A stretch of 64,000 nucleotides of DNA from Macrothele yani (taxonomy: Eukaryota; Arthropoda; Arachnida; Araneae; Macrothelidae), in assembly GCA_039090855.1 (NCBI GenBank), contig CM077010.1, forward strand, positions 42,984,905 to 43,048,904, read 5' to 3'. The notes beneath the pieces are model-generated. The model was not told where the DNA came from, did no database searches, and saw nothing but the letters and a program-made list of their open reading frames with translations. A program made the position numbers and the translations under genes. Positions 55,282 through 64,000 of the stretch are shown in pieces; position 1 is the first letter of the stretch; each line of letters opens with the position of its first letter.

Positions 55282-55459
55282 TGTAACGTACCAGGAGATG
55301 TGACGTACCTATTGCAGGACGCACACGACATAAAGGCACATAGCAATCAGAATAAACGTCCGCGTAGCTCAACTGGTAGAGTGACTTATTCCGGAATGAG
55401 GGGATCCGGGTTCGAATCCTGGCGTGGACAGAAATGACGGAGAAATTTACTTCGTTATA
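55282..55459 (+). repeat. 5' LTR of the miniature retrotransposon
   Basis: Order: terminus TGTAACG, a short leader, AATAAA (55351-55356) directly upstream of the tRNA-like block (55358-55430), then a 29-bp tail ending CGTTATA. AATAAA fits a Pol II-type polyadenylation signal; the tRNA-like block fits a Pol III promoter. Confidence 0.9.
55358..55430 (+). tRNA. tRNA-like gene inside the 5' LTR
   Basis: Acceptor ends GTCCGCG/CGTGGAC form seven pairs (one G-T). The D arm is GCTC/GAGT with loop AACTGGTA. The T arm CCGGG TTCGAAT CCTGG is complete. The A box region is TAGCTCAACTGG and the B box is the consensus GGTTCGAATCC. Counting canonically, the anticodon would be CCG (Arg), but the anticodon stem pairs only if slipped by one base (CTTAT/ATGAG, loop TCCGGA). 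It is therefore tRNA-like rather than a confident functional tRNA. No TTTT follows, so there is no local Pol III terminator. Confidence 0.75.
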
Positions 55460-55460
55460 A

Positions 55461-55472
55461 TGGCGCCCGAAC
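55461..55472 (+). promoter_or_regulatory. Primer binding site, tRNA-Lys type
   Basis: TGGCGCCCGAAC lies one base after LTR1. It is the complement of the last 12 nt of animal tRNA-Lys including CCA, the primer used by many LTR retroelements. Confidence 0.88.
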
Positions 55473-55570
55473 TATCCGGATGACCCGACCTTTCGAAATC
55501 TCGCAATGGTATGATGTTATTTCCACACCGCGAGACAGGAAAAATCAGAGAATTCCTTCTCCAACACTTC

Positions 55571-55604
55571 GAAAAAAAAATAAAAAAAAATAAGGGGGAG
55601 ATGA
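55571..55604 (+). promoter_or_regulatory. Polypurine tract region
   Basis: A-rich sequence followed by AAGGGGGAGATGA immediately before LTR2, as expected for the plus-strand primer. Confidence 0.8.
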
Positions 55605-55782
55605 TGTAACGTACCAGGAGATGTGACGTACCTATTGCAGGACGCCCACGACATAAAGGCACATAGCAATCAAAATAAACGTCCGCGTAGCTCAACTGGT
55701 AGAGTGACTTATTCCGGAATGAGGGGATCCGGGTTCGAATCCTGGCGTGGACAGAAATGACGGAGAAATTTACTTCGTTATA
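55605..55782 (+). repeat. 3' LTR of the miniature retrotransposon
   Basis: Same 178-bp length and order as the 5' LTR. Differences are C for A at 55645 and A for G at 55673 (equivalents 55322-55323 and 55350). GATG follows at 55783. Confidence 0.9.
55681..55753 (+). tRNA. tRNA-like gene inside the 3' LTR
   Basis: Identical to the block in the 5' LTR, with both promoter boxes and the acceptor and T arms intact. Keeping both copies identical is expected from LTR copying during reverse transcription and says the insertion is recent. Confidence 0.75.
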
Positions 55783-55880
55783 GATGGGTGGAGGGAGGAG
55801 ACTGACTCAAGACAGTCCGTTGTGGAAGAAACTTGGAGAGTCCTTCAAACATCAGTGGATTGATAATGATTGAAAGTGAT

Positions 55881-58270
55881 GATGATGACGTTATATTCGA
55901 ATTTATAGCTCAAAGCAGATTTATCCGGGTCAGGTCAGGGTCGGGTCCAGTTATGTGACGTCCGGGTCGGGTTCGGGTCCAAAATTTCTGACCCGTTTCC
56001 AACTCTGATCACTGGGGTGGATTTCAGAATTTGTCGCCAGTATAACATGTCTGAGACATAGTTACACGTTATCTCCATGTTCTTTCGCACATAGGGAAAA
56101 CAGCAGCCATTCTTCAAGACTAGATGCAGGAAGCGTCACCAGCAGTATCCCTTACATACACTGCCAAATTCTAGCGATAATGTCCATGCGGTGTCGACAT
56201 ATTGCCATGTTCAGCTGGATTTCCTGATTTTTCGCCATAATATCGTGTCTGAGACATCGTTCGACACCTCTTCCATGCTCATTGACACCCAAGGGAAACA
56301 ACAGCTGGTATGCAAAACTAGACGCAGAACGCTTGGATGGAAGGCTGCAATACGACATACGTACGACTTTTTCCGCAACGTTTAAGTGTGTGTGTGTGGT
56401 GTGTATATAACATTCCTTGGATATCATCCAACTCCATGTCCATCATTAATACAGGATGTATGGTGGGCATGCGACGGTCCTACGACTCTTTTCACCGCGC
56501 ACAACAGTGTGTATCTCCAACATAGGTAATTTTACGTTGTACTTATTGTTCCACGTGACCACGTGTTTGTCACATTAAATTGTTCCTTTACTCTGAGAAT
56601 GGTAACATCGTTCTTTACCTTTCTTTCCTGTGAGATTCCTCTTAATCGCCAAGCTCCTTCTGTGTTTCGGAAGTGCAGAATACATTTGTGAACACGAACA
56701 TGCGTCCCCTCCTGTAGAATTTCCTTGAGAAAAGCAAGAAGAAACGAGAACTGTTTTGCGTTTGATTATTCGTTCAGTAGAGAATTTGTAGTCACAAACA
56801 TGAGCACCCACTTCTGCCTGAATGAATACCAGACATAAAACAAGTATCAGCAAAACAATATCTGCTTTCAGATTACATGCTCCAAACGCTAAAGTCTTAC
56901 GAAGTTGTGGGATACATTACTGCGAGATACTGGATTGCAGGATATAACGGTGATGTCTGCACGTTGATTGAATTTTTTAGAGGTTTGTTGTGTGAATAAA
57001 CCTCACTAGGTACAATTTAGCAGCCGCAAAGATGAAACTGTATATTCTCTGGGATCTGTTGCTCTTCTTAAAATCTGAAGAACAGTATTTTAAAACGTCG
57101 TTTATTGAATAAATAAATTTTAGAGAGGATTTAAAATAAAGTTCTTAAAACGATAACCGTGTAAATATGTTAAAATAGTTTTAGGCTTCGGTAGGAAAAC
57201 AAAGAACTTCAATAAATCATCCCCACTCCAGAAAAGCATATAAATCACAGCTATAAAAGAATTTTTCTAGTAAAGCTGGTTGTTCATGCCTGAGCGAATC
57301 TTCTTAAGCCTGCGTTGCTGAGATTATTAAGAGTTATTTTTTCACTAAATATAGTGAACACTAACAGGAAACTTCTCTTCTTACATGATAATACAAAGTT
57401 TGTTTCGTGGGGGGAATTGGGAAGTTAAACCAAACCTTTTTCAAACCCTAATCCCTCGGATCAAAAAGTTAGGTGCTTAAATAAGAGAAATACCAAAAAA
57501 ATGAAAGTTTCGGTATTTCGCTAAGTGTTCTTCCCAATGAAATGATCGTGCCAATAATGAGTTGTGACGTCTTAAAGAACAATATTAACGGTTTCTTCGT
57601 TTTCTCTTAAGGAAATGCTCGTGATTTTATGTGAGTACTTTAAATAAATGAGAACAACGCTATAAGTTTATTATGAATATGTTCATCAAAATGTAAGTAT
57701 ACTCTAAAAACATGACGAAGCCACTCTGTTTACTTTTTGTTATTCACGTGCCCCCCTTTACTTTTTTCAGGCATCAATTATTAGTATTTCCTTTTAAGCT
57801 CGCCTAATCTTTCCAAAACTTAACTACAGAATTGTTTATGTTACGTCGCAATTGTCTGCTATTATGATCTTTGAGCAAATTCGAATTCATCTCAGTTTAA
57901 GTTTGTCGTATTAGTCAAGAAATGTTCAACCGCAGATATGGTTTTGGACAAAGTCGACTGAAATGAAAGCTGAGGTTTATAATCCAGCTCAACCCAACAA
58001 TCGCACTTTTTACATTCAGTCAGAGCTAACCTTAGCTGTTTTAGCAATTGCTACACTGAAGGATCAGTTACAAAACATTTGAAATTTAATTTGCAACCTG
58101 GAAGGAATTTGCAGCAAAATTCCATCTCCAATCAGAAACAATGGCACCTCGCTGAACTCATTGTTTGCCATAGCGAAAATTCTTCATTGTTGATCGATAC
58201 TGAATCAGTGATAGAATATAATAGCAACACACATTTTAAATAATAACGCAAGGAACTGTACACCAATTAT
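55881..58270. other. No gene recognised; one local duplication
   Basis: A degenerate direct repeat of about 196 bp is seen: TGTCTGAGACAT at about 56049 and 56247, with similar context around each. Around 55925-55985, GGGTC/GGGTCGGGTT repeats are clustered. The rest is AT-rich sequence without motifs. Confidence 0.5.
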
Positions 58271-58451
58271 ACATAAAATAGTATAATTATACTAGTTATC
58301 CGAATTTATTGGAGTAGACGAAATCAAAGTTTCCAAGCTTTCGAACATCAACCAGGTGACTTTTTCAAGGATGGTCGACAGCAAGCTGTGAACTAGATGA
58401 TAGAACTCTTCAACAATTTGAACGCGGTGACTTGACAATAAACGAAGAGAT

Positions 58452-58673
58452 TTTTAATTTAATTTAATTTGGAGGTTTAACGACCACCTTGAGCAACTCA
58501 ATGTGCTATAAGCAGTCGCCCGTCCCTAATATAGGGTCACTGGTTCTAGTGAAGGGAGAGAGCCAGTGCCGAAAGACAAACACAACACCCATGCCTCACC
58601 GGGATTCGAACCCCGACCCTTTCGGACGAATGATCAGAGGCCATCGCTTAGACCACTGCGCCACCGGAGCGGC
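58452..58673 (-). mobile_element. tRNA-derived SINE with 12-bp target duplication
   Basis: AAACGAAGAGAT flanks both sides (58440-58451 and 58674-58685). The tRNA-like head is at the right: inverse of TGGCGCAGTGG at about 58656-58666 and of GGTTCGAATCC near 58602-58612. The tail at the left is TTTTTAATTTAATTT. It is the same family as 1649-2231 but a single complete unit. Confidence 0.93.
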
Positions 58674-58869
58674 AAACGAAGAGATGCGAATGTAATTATT
58701 CAATAAAAACACGAGGCGCCATTTTCGATTTGCACGCGGAATCCTTGGAGGAAAACAAAATGCATTAATGTTTTAAAGAATCGGTTCCAAATTCGTGGTA
58801 ACTCTAGCGAGATGCTATCATTGCAGGCCTCATTGTTAGTAATGATCTGCAATGTTTCCCGAATGTGTC

Positions 58870-59189
58870 GGCATAAGATCCCGACATCTTTATATGCTAT
58901 GCTTAAGCGAAATACTGACAAGCTAACACTTTCCAACGAAGCAGGTGTTTATGCCATCCCTCTACAATATCCGGATGGCTCGAAGCGATACTACATTGGG
59001 ATGACTAAACGTTCATTTAGAATTAGGGTCAACGAGCATAAGAGTGTCATAAAGAACGGCAAATTAACCACGGCCTTATCCGGAGAAGTCCAATTCAAGT
59101 CCATCGATCTCATGTGGGATGACATAAAGAAATTAGTTTCCTACTATAGTCCTAAATCCACTACCATTGGAGATCATTACCAACAATGA
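58870..59189 (+). pseudogene. Penelope-like GIY-YIG endonuclease domain
   Basis: The frame reads CRHKIPTSLYAMLKRNTDKL, then GVYAIPLQYPDGSKRYYIGM (the GIY and YIG motifs as GVY and YIG), then TKRSFRIRVNEHKSVIKNGK with the catalytic-type Arg and the His region. This domain is the target-cleaving C-terminal module of Penelope-like elements. The stop is at 59187-59189. The preceding RT domain is absent, so this is only the end of the protein. The domain itself looks uninterrupted. Confidence 0.85.
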
Positions 59190-59528
59190 GGCCTGCAATG
59201 ATAGCGTCTCGCTAGAGTTACCGCGAATTTGGAACCAATTATTCAAACAATGAATGTCGTTTGCTTTCCTCCAAGGATTCCGCGTGCTATACGAACATGA
59301 TGCCTCGTGTTTTTATTGAATAATTACATTCGCATCTTTTCGTTTATTGCCAAATCAAATCCCCACGTTCAAATTGTTGAAGTGTTCTATTATCTAGTTC
59401 GCAGTTTGCTGTCTACTATCCTTGAAAAAGCCATCTGGTTGATGTGCGAAAGCTTGGAAACTTTTATTTTATATACGCCAATAAATTCGGGTTACTAGTA
59501 TAGTTATACTATGTTATACCAATTTTTG

Positions 59529-59970
59529 AAGTTGTAAATCCGTTTATTGGTGTAAATGTGACATGAATGGTATAAGTCAGATAATATCCGAACACTTGAA
59601 AATTATCTCCTGAGTTGCTCACAGTGGTCGTAAAACCACCAATCAAAAAAAAAAAAATCATCGTCCTGGAGCGGGAATCGAACCAGCGACTCCCCGTTAG
59701 CAACGAATGCCGGTTGCTTCGACTAGCGAATCCTGTGATGGTTATATTCAAATTAATCGGAAACTTGAAACTTCATCGTTCTGGGTGGTGCAGTGGTTAG
59801 CATACTCGGGCGCGAACCCGGAGACGCGGGTTCGGTTCCCGCTCCAGGACGATACAATTTTCAAGTTTTCGGATATTATCTGACTTAACATTCATGTCAT
59901 ATTTACGCCTATAAACGGATTTACAACTTAACAATTTATATTGTCTGGTGTAATCCCGTATTCCATTCGT
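59529..59970 (+). mobile_element. tRNA-like foldback element, full
   Basis: The left arm starts AAGTTGTAAATCCGTTTATT (59529) and is matched by the inverse at 59910-59929. The pairing continues through GTCAGATAATATCCGAA... and into the tRNA-like sequence: the left arm has the inverse of the T-arm and acceptor (about 59661-59685) and the right arm has a complete tRNA-like block (59779-59851). Acceptor GTTCTGG/CCAGGAC pairs fully; A box TGGTGCAGTGG; B box GGTTCGGTTCC. A SINE 3' end with poly-A (about 59608-59657) interrupts the left arm. The tail GTAATCCCGTATTCCATTC (about 59951-59969) matches that at 35044. Confidence 0.82.
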
Positions 59971-60486
59971 TGATAAAATAGCAACGTGTATTCACAATTA
60001 AATGTTTATTTTAACATCTACAATATTTTCTCAGAGCGTTTGGCTCGGCGGCATCAGGACAAATGGAGCGTAAACATACAAATCATTGTAACGTCATAAG
60101 AGTTCTGACAGTCACGGAGTTTAGTGAGTTGTTTCCACTCGCATGGAAGAAATTTATTAGGTATCGTGTCGTCGACAAGCTGTAAAGAGTTGCGGTATAT
60201 GCGGAATGCTTCTAATATGTTAAGCTTGTTAGTCTAATCTCATTTCTTAATAAACGTAGCGTTTACAAACAAAAGTTTATGGCTATTTTCGCGACAGTTT
60301 TGGGCTATAGACGAACTTCTTCAGTTCGCAATTCAGAACGTGAGTCTGGTGTTCCTCCACACGTAAACTTAAAGCCCTATAGAGTACAACCCTATAGTTT
60401 CGCAAAGCGTTTGGTTCTTCGAAACTACAGTAGATGTTAAAATAAACATTTAATTGTGAATAAGCGTTGCTATTTTATTCTATCTC
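59971..60486. repeat. Inverted-repeat-bounded segment
   Basis: AAAATAGCAACG...TTCACAATTAAATGTTTATT at about 59975-60019 is inverted at about 60429-60478, arms of about 50 bp. On the minus strand the interior has CTGAAGAAG...CAAAACTGTCGCGAAAA (about 60282-60335), reminiscent of a decayed Penelope-type terminal repeat. No protein. Confidence 0.6.
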
Positions 60487-61074
60487 AACATCGCAAGTTT
60501 TGTAGTCATAAATCCTATATGGAATCAGTGAATAATGCAGAATGCACACGAAGAATATTGTAACTTTCGATATGAATAGAATTTCTAAACGAAACACTAA
60601 ATATCGCTTTTTGCAGAAAAATAGTCACTTAAGCTCTTTTAATTAAATTTACATTTGAAGCAAAAGTACAGTAACAGCAGTTGTGATTAAACATTTTTCT
60701 TCTACGTATGAAAGAAACGGCACAGAAACTTTTGCGCCCGGTATTGTTATACGCTTAACCGCATTAAGCCTAATACATGCCTGATCAGAACCACACGATA
60801 AGTGTCCTTCATGCTTTATAACGCGGCTCCGTTCTTCGTTAAAACAGGCTTCAGCTAATTAGAAAATAAATTTCATATCAATATTTTGTATGTTACTACT
60901 AGTGATGGTCTGTACATCCGTAACATTTACGAGGTAATGAGTACACGGGTAAAATAAACCGATACTTTCGTATTTCGATCGTTACTCGTTATTTCCTATC
61001 TTGGTTCCCTCGCCGCCATGTTGCTCTCCCAATCTGGAGATAAGTACCAGTTTACAGTTCCCTTACCTTTGATC
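60487..61074. other. No gene recognised
   Basis: AT-rich spacer; no motifs. Confidence 0.35.
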
Positions 61075-61076
61075 TA

Positions 61077-62458
61077 CACGGCTAGCCACCTAAAATGCAA
61101 CACCAAGAAGGAAGCATCCAATTGGCCTGAAATTCGCAGCATGCGTCACCCGCGAGAGGACATGCAAACGATTAGCATTGCAGGGCATATGCAAATTCTG
61201 TGCGCCCGGCACGCCACCGAGAAACACTATAAGAAGGGTGCACAGAAGGCGTGGTGTAAGTAGTGGAAGTGTGTTGTGCTGCCGGACCTGTGCGTGGGAA
61301 ACAACCTGATGCCTCATCGCAGAATATTGCAGTCCTTTTAGCACGTTTCGGAAGTTCGACAGAGGACGAACAGCGCCTTATCGCGAAAGAGTTTTATCGT
61401 ACCAAGACATCGGCGCCCGTGTAGGACGACATCCAGCCACAGTGAGAAAAGTATGGATTCGGTGGGTGCAGGAGGGACGGACGGACCGACGTGAGTGATT
61501 GCGACAGCCTCGGCACACCACCGAACAAGAGGACCGGCATGTTGTGCGGCGGGCATTGACGGCACATCACGAACGTTAGCACAGGAATTAGGGTGTGTTG
61601 CGCAACAACCTGTGGCAGCACGTACCGTTCGACGTCAACTGCAAGAGCGGGGACTTGTCGTACGGCGGCCATTGCTCCGATTCCCACTGATGTTACACCA
61701 CTGGTGAGTGCGGTGGCATTGGGCCGTTAAACGCCGCCCCTGGACTACGGAATGGCACGACATTGTCTTCTCCGACGAATCCCGCTTCTGCCTGCAACAC
61801 CACAATGGTCGGATTGCGTGTGGCGGCACCGCGGCGAGAGACTGTATGACGCCTGCATTATGCATCGCCATACCGGTCCGTCGCTTGGCGTTATGTTTCG
61901 GGGCGCAATTGGATATGATACCCGCACCCCTCTGGTACGCATCGCCGGTACACTCAACAGCCACAGCTATATCTCCGACGTTTTGGAGTCTGTAGGACCT
62001 GCCAGCGGCCACGTTTTAACAGGACAATGCACGCCCGCACGTGGCACGCATCGTGCAACAATTCTTCACGCCCCACAAGGTGTCATTGCTGCCTTGGTCC
62101 ACCTGTTCTCTCGATATGTCGCCCATCGAACACGTCTGGTCGCTGATCGGCAACCGAATGGTCCGGCAAGCACCACCCGCGGCTACGCCTGATGCACTGT
62201 GGCAAGGTGTGGAAGCAGCCTGGACCGACATACCCCAAGCCCACATCTAAAGCCTCTTTCGTTCGATGTCGCGGCGTGTAGCTGCCGTTAATGCCAGCCA
62301 TGGGGGCCACACGAACTATTGATCTGTGCGTGTTCCGCAAGTCGCACGGGCCTGTAAGCTCAATCGTTTCATATTTGTATCTGTTGTTATGTGTTCAGTA
62401 AATCTGGCTTTGCTATCTGGTGTCTTTCTTGGTGTTGCATTTTGGGTGAAAAGCAGTG
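61077..62458 (+). mobile_element. Tc1-like element, about 1.38 kb, inactive
   Basis: AAAATGCAACACCAAGAA (61091-61108) is inverted at 62428-62445, and the outer ends CACGGCTAG / CTTTTCAC-type sequence are weaker. TA is present at the left (61075-61076) but not clearly at the right. A broken transposase lies between. Confidence 0.75.
61265..62325 (+). pseudogene. Tc1-like transposase pseudogene
   Basis: Plus strand, several frames. The first helix-turn-helix is decayed (about 61340-61470). The core frame at 61708-61995 reads TTEWHDIVFSDESRFCLQHH (first Asp). The adjacent frame at 61752-62192 gives RHTGPSLGVMFRGAIGYDTR and IAGTLNSHSYISDVLE. The end (62041-62250) reads RIVQQFFTPHKVSLLPWSTC and LDMSPIEHVWSLIGNRMVRQ (Glu), then AAVNASHGGHTNY near 62325. 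The QQDNARPH motif is present but crossed by a frame break at about 62020-62040. Confidence 0.78.
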
Positions 62459-62459
62459 A

Positions 62460-63472
62460 GTTACAAGATACCGTTGTACAGGTAACGTTGCACTGTAAGG
62501 AGTACATAAAATTGGTATTTCCGTCTTTTGAGTTTATTCACTTAGCTTTTCAAGCCCCAAAAAAGGTGTCTGAAAAGCTATTCATTTGGGAGCATTCAAT
62601 TTTTATTTAGGAACTTTTGTTAGCACATAGGAAGAGCTAGAACACAGACTGGCAATGTTGTCCTATGCATACACTGGGATTCATGCCCGTTCTTCGAACA
62701 GTGAATCTAGAAAAATCATTTTTTGAACGTAAAATTAAACAAGTAGAAAAGTAATTAAGGAAAAGAAAAGGAATTTAAGATCCGTAACAGTTTTACGGTT
62801 TGGAACAGGGTCGTGACATTAATGCATACGGTTTGACGTAAAAAGACTGTACGCTTTGGCATCCCTTAATTTTAAATCTAAATTTCATGGAATTTTTACG
62901 GCACTTCAACGTTCTGACATAATTATCTTTTGACTTATCAGCATTTTGAAGAGTAAACCTAAGTCACCATTTTGAATTTTTTGGTTTTCAAACTTTTCTA
63001 GATGTAGAAGTGGTAGGAAAATTCAACCAGACAATATCCCAAGGCCGCCATTGTAATTTATTTGGTTTCGGACTTTTCCAAATATCTGGACCTTAAGACC
63101 TATCAACATTTTGAACAGTAAAGCAAAGTCACCATTTGAATTCTTTTGGTTTCCAGAATTTTCTAATCGAAGAAGTGACAGAAAAATTCAATCAGACAAT
63201 ATTCCAAACCCACCTTTTAGATTTTTTTGGTTTTCGGACTTTTCTAGGTATCCAGATCTTAACACCTATCAGAATACCAATGTTCAGGTCTCTAGGTCAT
63301 TTAGAAGTGGTGACAATTCCGGAACAATTGAAGCTGCCATGTTTTTCGGACTTTTCTGGTGTCCGGACGTTAAGACCTATCAGCATGCCATTTTTCAGAT
63401 CCGTAGGTCATTCAAAAGAGGTTGAACAATTCGTGGACAGACAATTGTATTTTCCCCACTTTGCTTTATATA
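62460..63472. other. No gene; degenerate ~165-bp repeats at 62960-63425
   Basis: GTCACCATTTGAAT-like phrases at about 62964 and 63129, GGACTTTTC-(C/T) phrases at about 63071, 63236 and 63348, and AAGACCTATCA phrases at about 63096, 63260 and 63370 show two to three degenerate direct repeats with a period near 110-165 bp. The remainder is AT-rich. Confidence 0.6.
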
Positions 63473-64000
63473 CACTATATTGACAAAAGTCACCGGACAT
63501 CTAGACGAGAAACACAACATAGCAATTATTGACATATATTTGTACGGTGTCGGTCCATCTTTGGCCTTAATATATCCAGTGACCCTTCGAAACATGCTTT
63601 CGACAATGTTTTGGAACACAGCGATAGATATTTGCTTCCATTCAGTACATAATGCTGCCGCTAACTGTTGCTTAGCAGTAGGCCTTAGTTCAAAACTTCT
63701 TACGCGGCGCTCTAATTCATCCCATAGGTGTCCTATGGGATTAAGGTCAGGGCTCTGTGCTATCCAGTCCACACACGATACGAAATTATATTCAAACCAC
63801 GCCCTAACAGTCCTTGTTTTAAGGCTCGGTGCATTATACTACTGGTACCAACAAAGCTCGTTTCCATAGTATTACCACAGAGTTGGTAGGGCAAAATTGT
63901 CCAGAATATCGAGGTAGACGTGCTGGTTAACTAGTTTGTTCTCGATAAGCAATGGGCCGGGACCATACCACCAAAAACACCCCCACACAAATACACTACC
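63473..64000 (-). mobile_element. Tc1-like element (CACTATATTGAC family, copy 3), cut by window end
   Basis: CACTATATTGACAAAAGTCA starts at 63473 after TA (63471-63472). The minus-strand C-terminal transposase (63772-63480) reads AQSPDLNPIGHLWDELERRV and AAALCTEWKQISIAVFQNIV, ending KAKDGPTPY. The catalytic Glu position is Gly (PIGH instead of PIEH). The rest continues beyond the window. Confidence 0.87.

Larger units (their letters stand above)
55282..55782 (+). mobile_element. Miniature LTR retrotransposon (TRIM) with tRNA-like gene in each LTR
   Basis: Two 178-bp direct repeats (55282-55459 and 55605-55782) flank a 145-bp interior. The LTRs differ at only two sites. GATG flanks the element on both sides (55278-55281 and 55783-55786), and other array units show the empty site GAAGATGGGTGG. 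One base after LTR1 lies TGGCGCCCGAAC (55461-55472), which would pair with the 3' end of animal tRNA-Lys. Before LTR2 lies the purine tract AAGGGGGAGATGA (55592-55604). LTR ends are TGTAACG and CGTTATA, nearly inverted. No protein is encoded, so movement must rely on other elements. Each LTR contains a tRNA-like gene. The element sits inside the 98-bp array and is younger than it. Confidence 0.93.
53517..55880 (+). pseudogene. RTE-like LINE 3' end with an amplified coding segment
   Basis: The first part (about 53517-53790) translates as CILPVL...SLTKKDIQRLQTTERSMERF, LGVTKKDKKETRE and NGNRLDILPGKQ in broken frames, the C-terminus of an RTE-type reverse transcriptase. The following segment (RxRxRxKDHVGDGWM-like) has been amplified into the 98-bp array. 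After the array and an inserted mini-LTR element, the end is GAAACTTGGAGAGTCCTTCA and a TGATGATGATGACG tail (about 55870), a simple-repeat 3' end as in RTE elements. Confidence 0.75.
58271..59510 (+). mobile_element. Penelope-like element fragment with inverted terminal repeats
   Basis: The left arm (about 58271-58846, counting a SINE insertion) is the inverse of the right arm (about 59171-59510); about 340 bp each after removing the SINE. Between them lies the GIY-YIG endonuclease end of the protein. Penelope-like elements often carry terminal repeats in direct or inverted order. The telomerase-like RT part is missing, so the copy is 5' truncated. The right arm keeps CCTTGAAAAAG...CGAAAG (about 59417-59451), a possible decayed hammerhead core. 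Confidence 0.8.

Noticed and set aside
53695..55346. Long minus-strand frames of 344 and 325 codons
   Set aside because: They run through the 98-bp array against the sense of the LINE-derived unit and change frame with each unit, so they are artefacts.
55282..55782. Two genuine tandem tRNA genes in a gene cluster
   Set aside because: The repeats have identical 178-bp extents with a primer site, purine tract and 4-bp target duplication, which fit an LTR element better than a duplicated tRNA gene.

Overview
The window reads as transposon-rich DNA of a large animal genome, most likely an arthropod. The basis is the mix of Tc1/mariner DNA transposons, RTE-like, L1/Tx1-like and Penelope-like retroelements, and tRNA-derived SINEs. 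There is no operon-like coding, and I see no convincing host protein-coding gene. The species cannot be fixed from the sequence alone. Nearly every long reading frame is a transposase or reverse transcriptase relic, or an open frame through a tandem repeat.

Layout: 1.6-2.2 kb, a three-unit tRNA-derived SINE cluster; 2.6-3.5 kb, a non-autonomous DNA transposon; 5.2-6.4 kb, a full-length but broken mariner; 6.8-12.4 kb, a dense and partly nested Tc1 block containing one Tc1-like element that looks intact (terminal repeats, TA duplications, 340-codon transposase); 12.5-15.6 kb, old unique or duplicated DNA; 15.6-25.9 kb, more Tc1/mariner copies; 26-28.8 kb, a ~47-50 bp satellite with one inverted block; 29.3-31.1 kb, two arrays of a 146-bp repeat; 33.4-35.4 kb, a broken intronless copy of an unfamiliar protein family; 35.6-39.9 kb, mariners and a large palindrome with hammerhead-ribozyme-like motifs in both arms; 40.5-42.1 kb, an RTE-type LINE relic; 42.7-51.1 kb, a Tc1 copy split by a 7.16-kb L1/Tx1-like LINE; 52.5-53.4 kb, a 45-bp minisatellite in perfect register; 53.5-55.9 kb, an RTE-like 3' end whose coding segment was amplified into a 98-bp array; 58.3-59.5 kb, a Penelope-like GIY-YIG fragment between inverted repeats; 59.5-60.5 kb, foldback elements; 61.1-64 kb, further Tc1 copies.

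The most interesting object is at 55282-55782: a 501-bp miniature LTR retrotransposon with two 178-bp LTRs (two differences), a 4-bp GATG target duplication, a 12-nt tRNA-Lys-type primer binding site and a polypurine tract. Each LTR carries a complete tRNA-like gene with A and B boxes. No run of four T's occurs from the first tRNA-like gene to the end of the element, so a Pol III transcript could in principle cover it and be terminally redundant. This resembles the plant Cassandra design (5S RNA in the LTR), but with a tRNA-like module.

All calls were made by eye from the sequence and translations. No database search or folding program was run.
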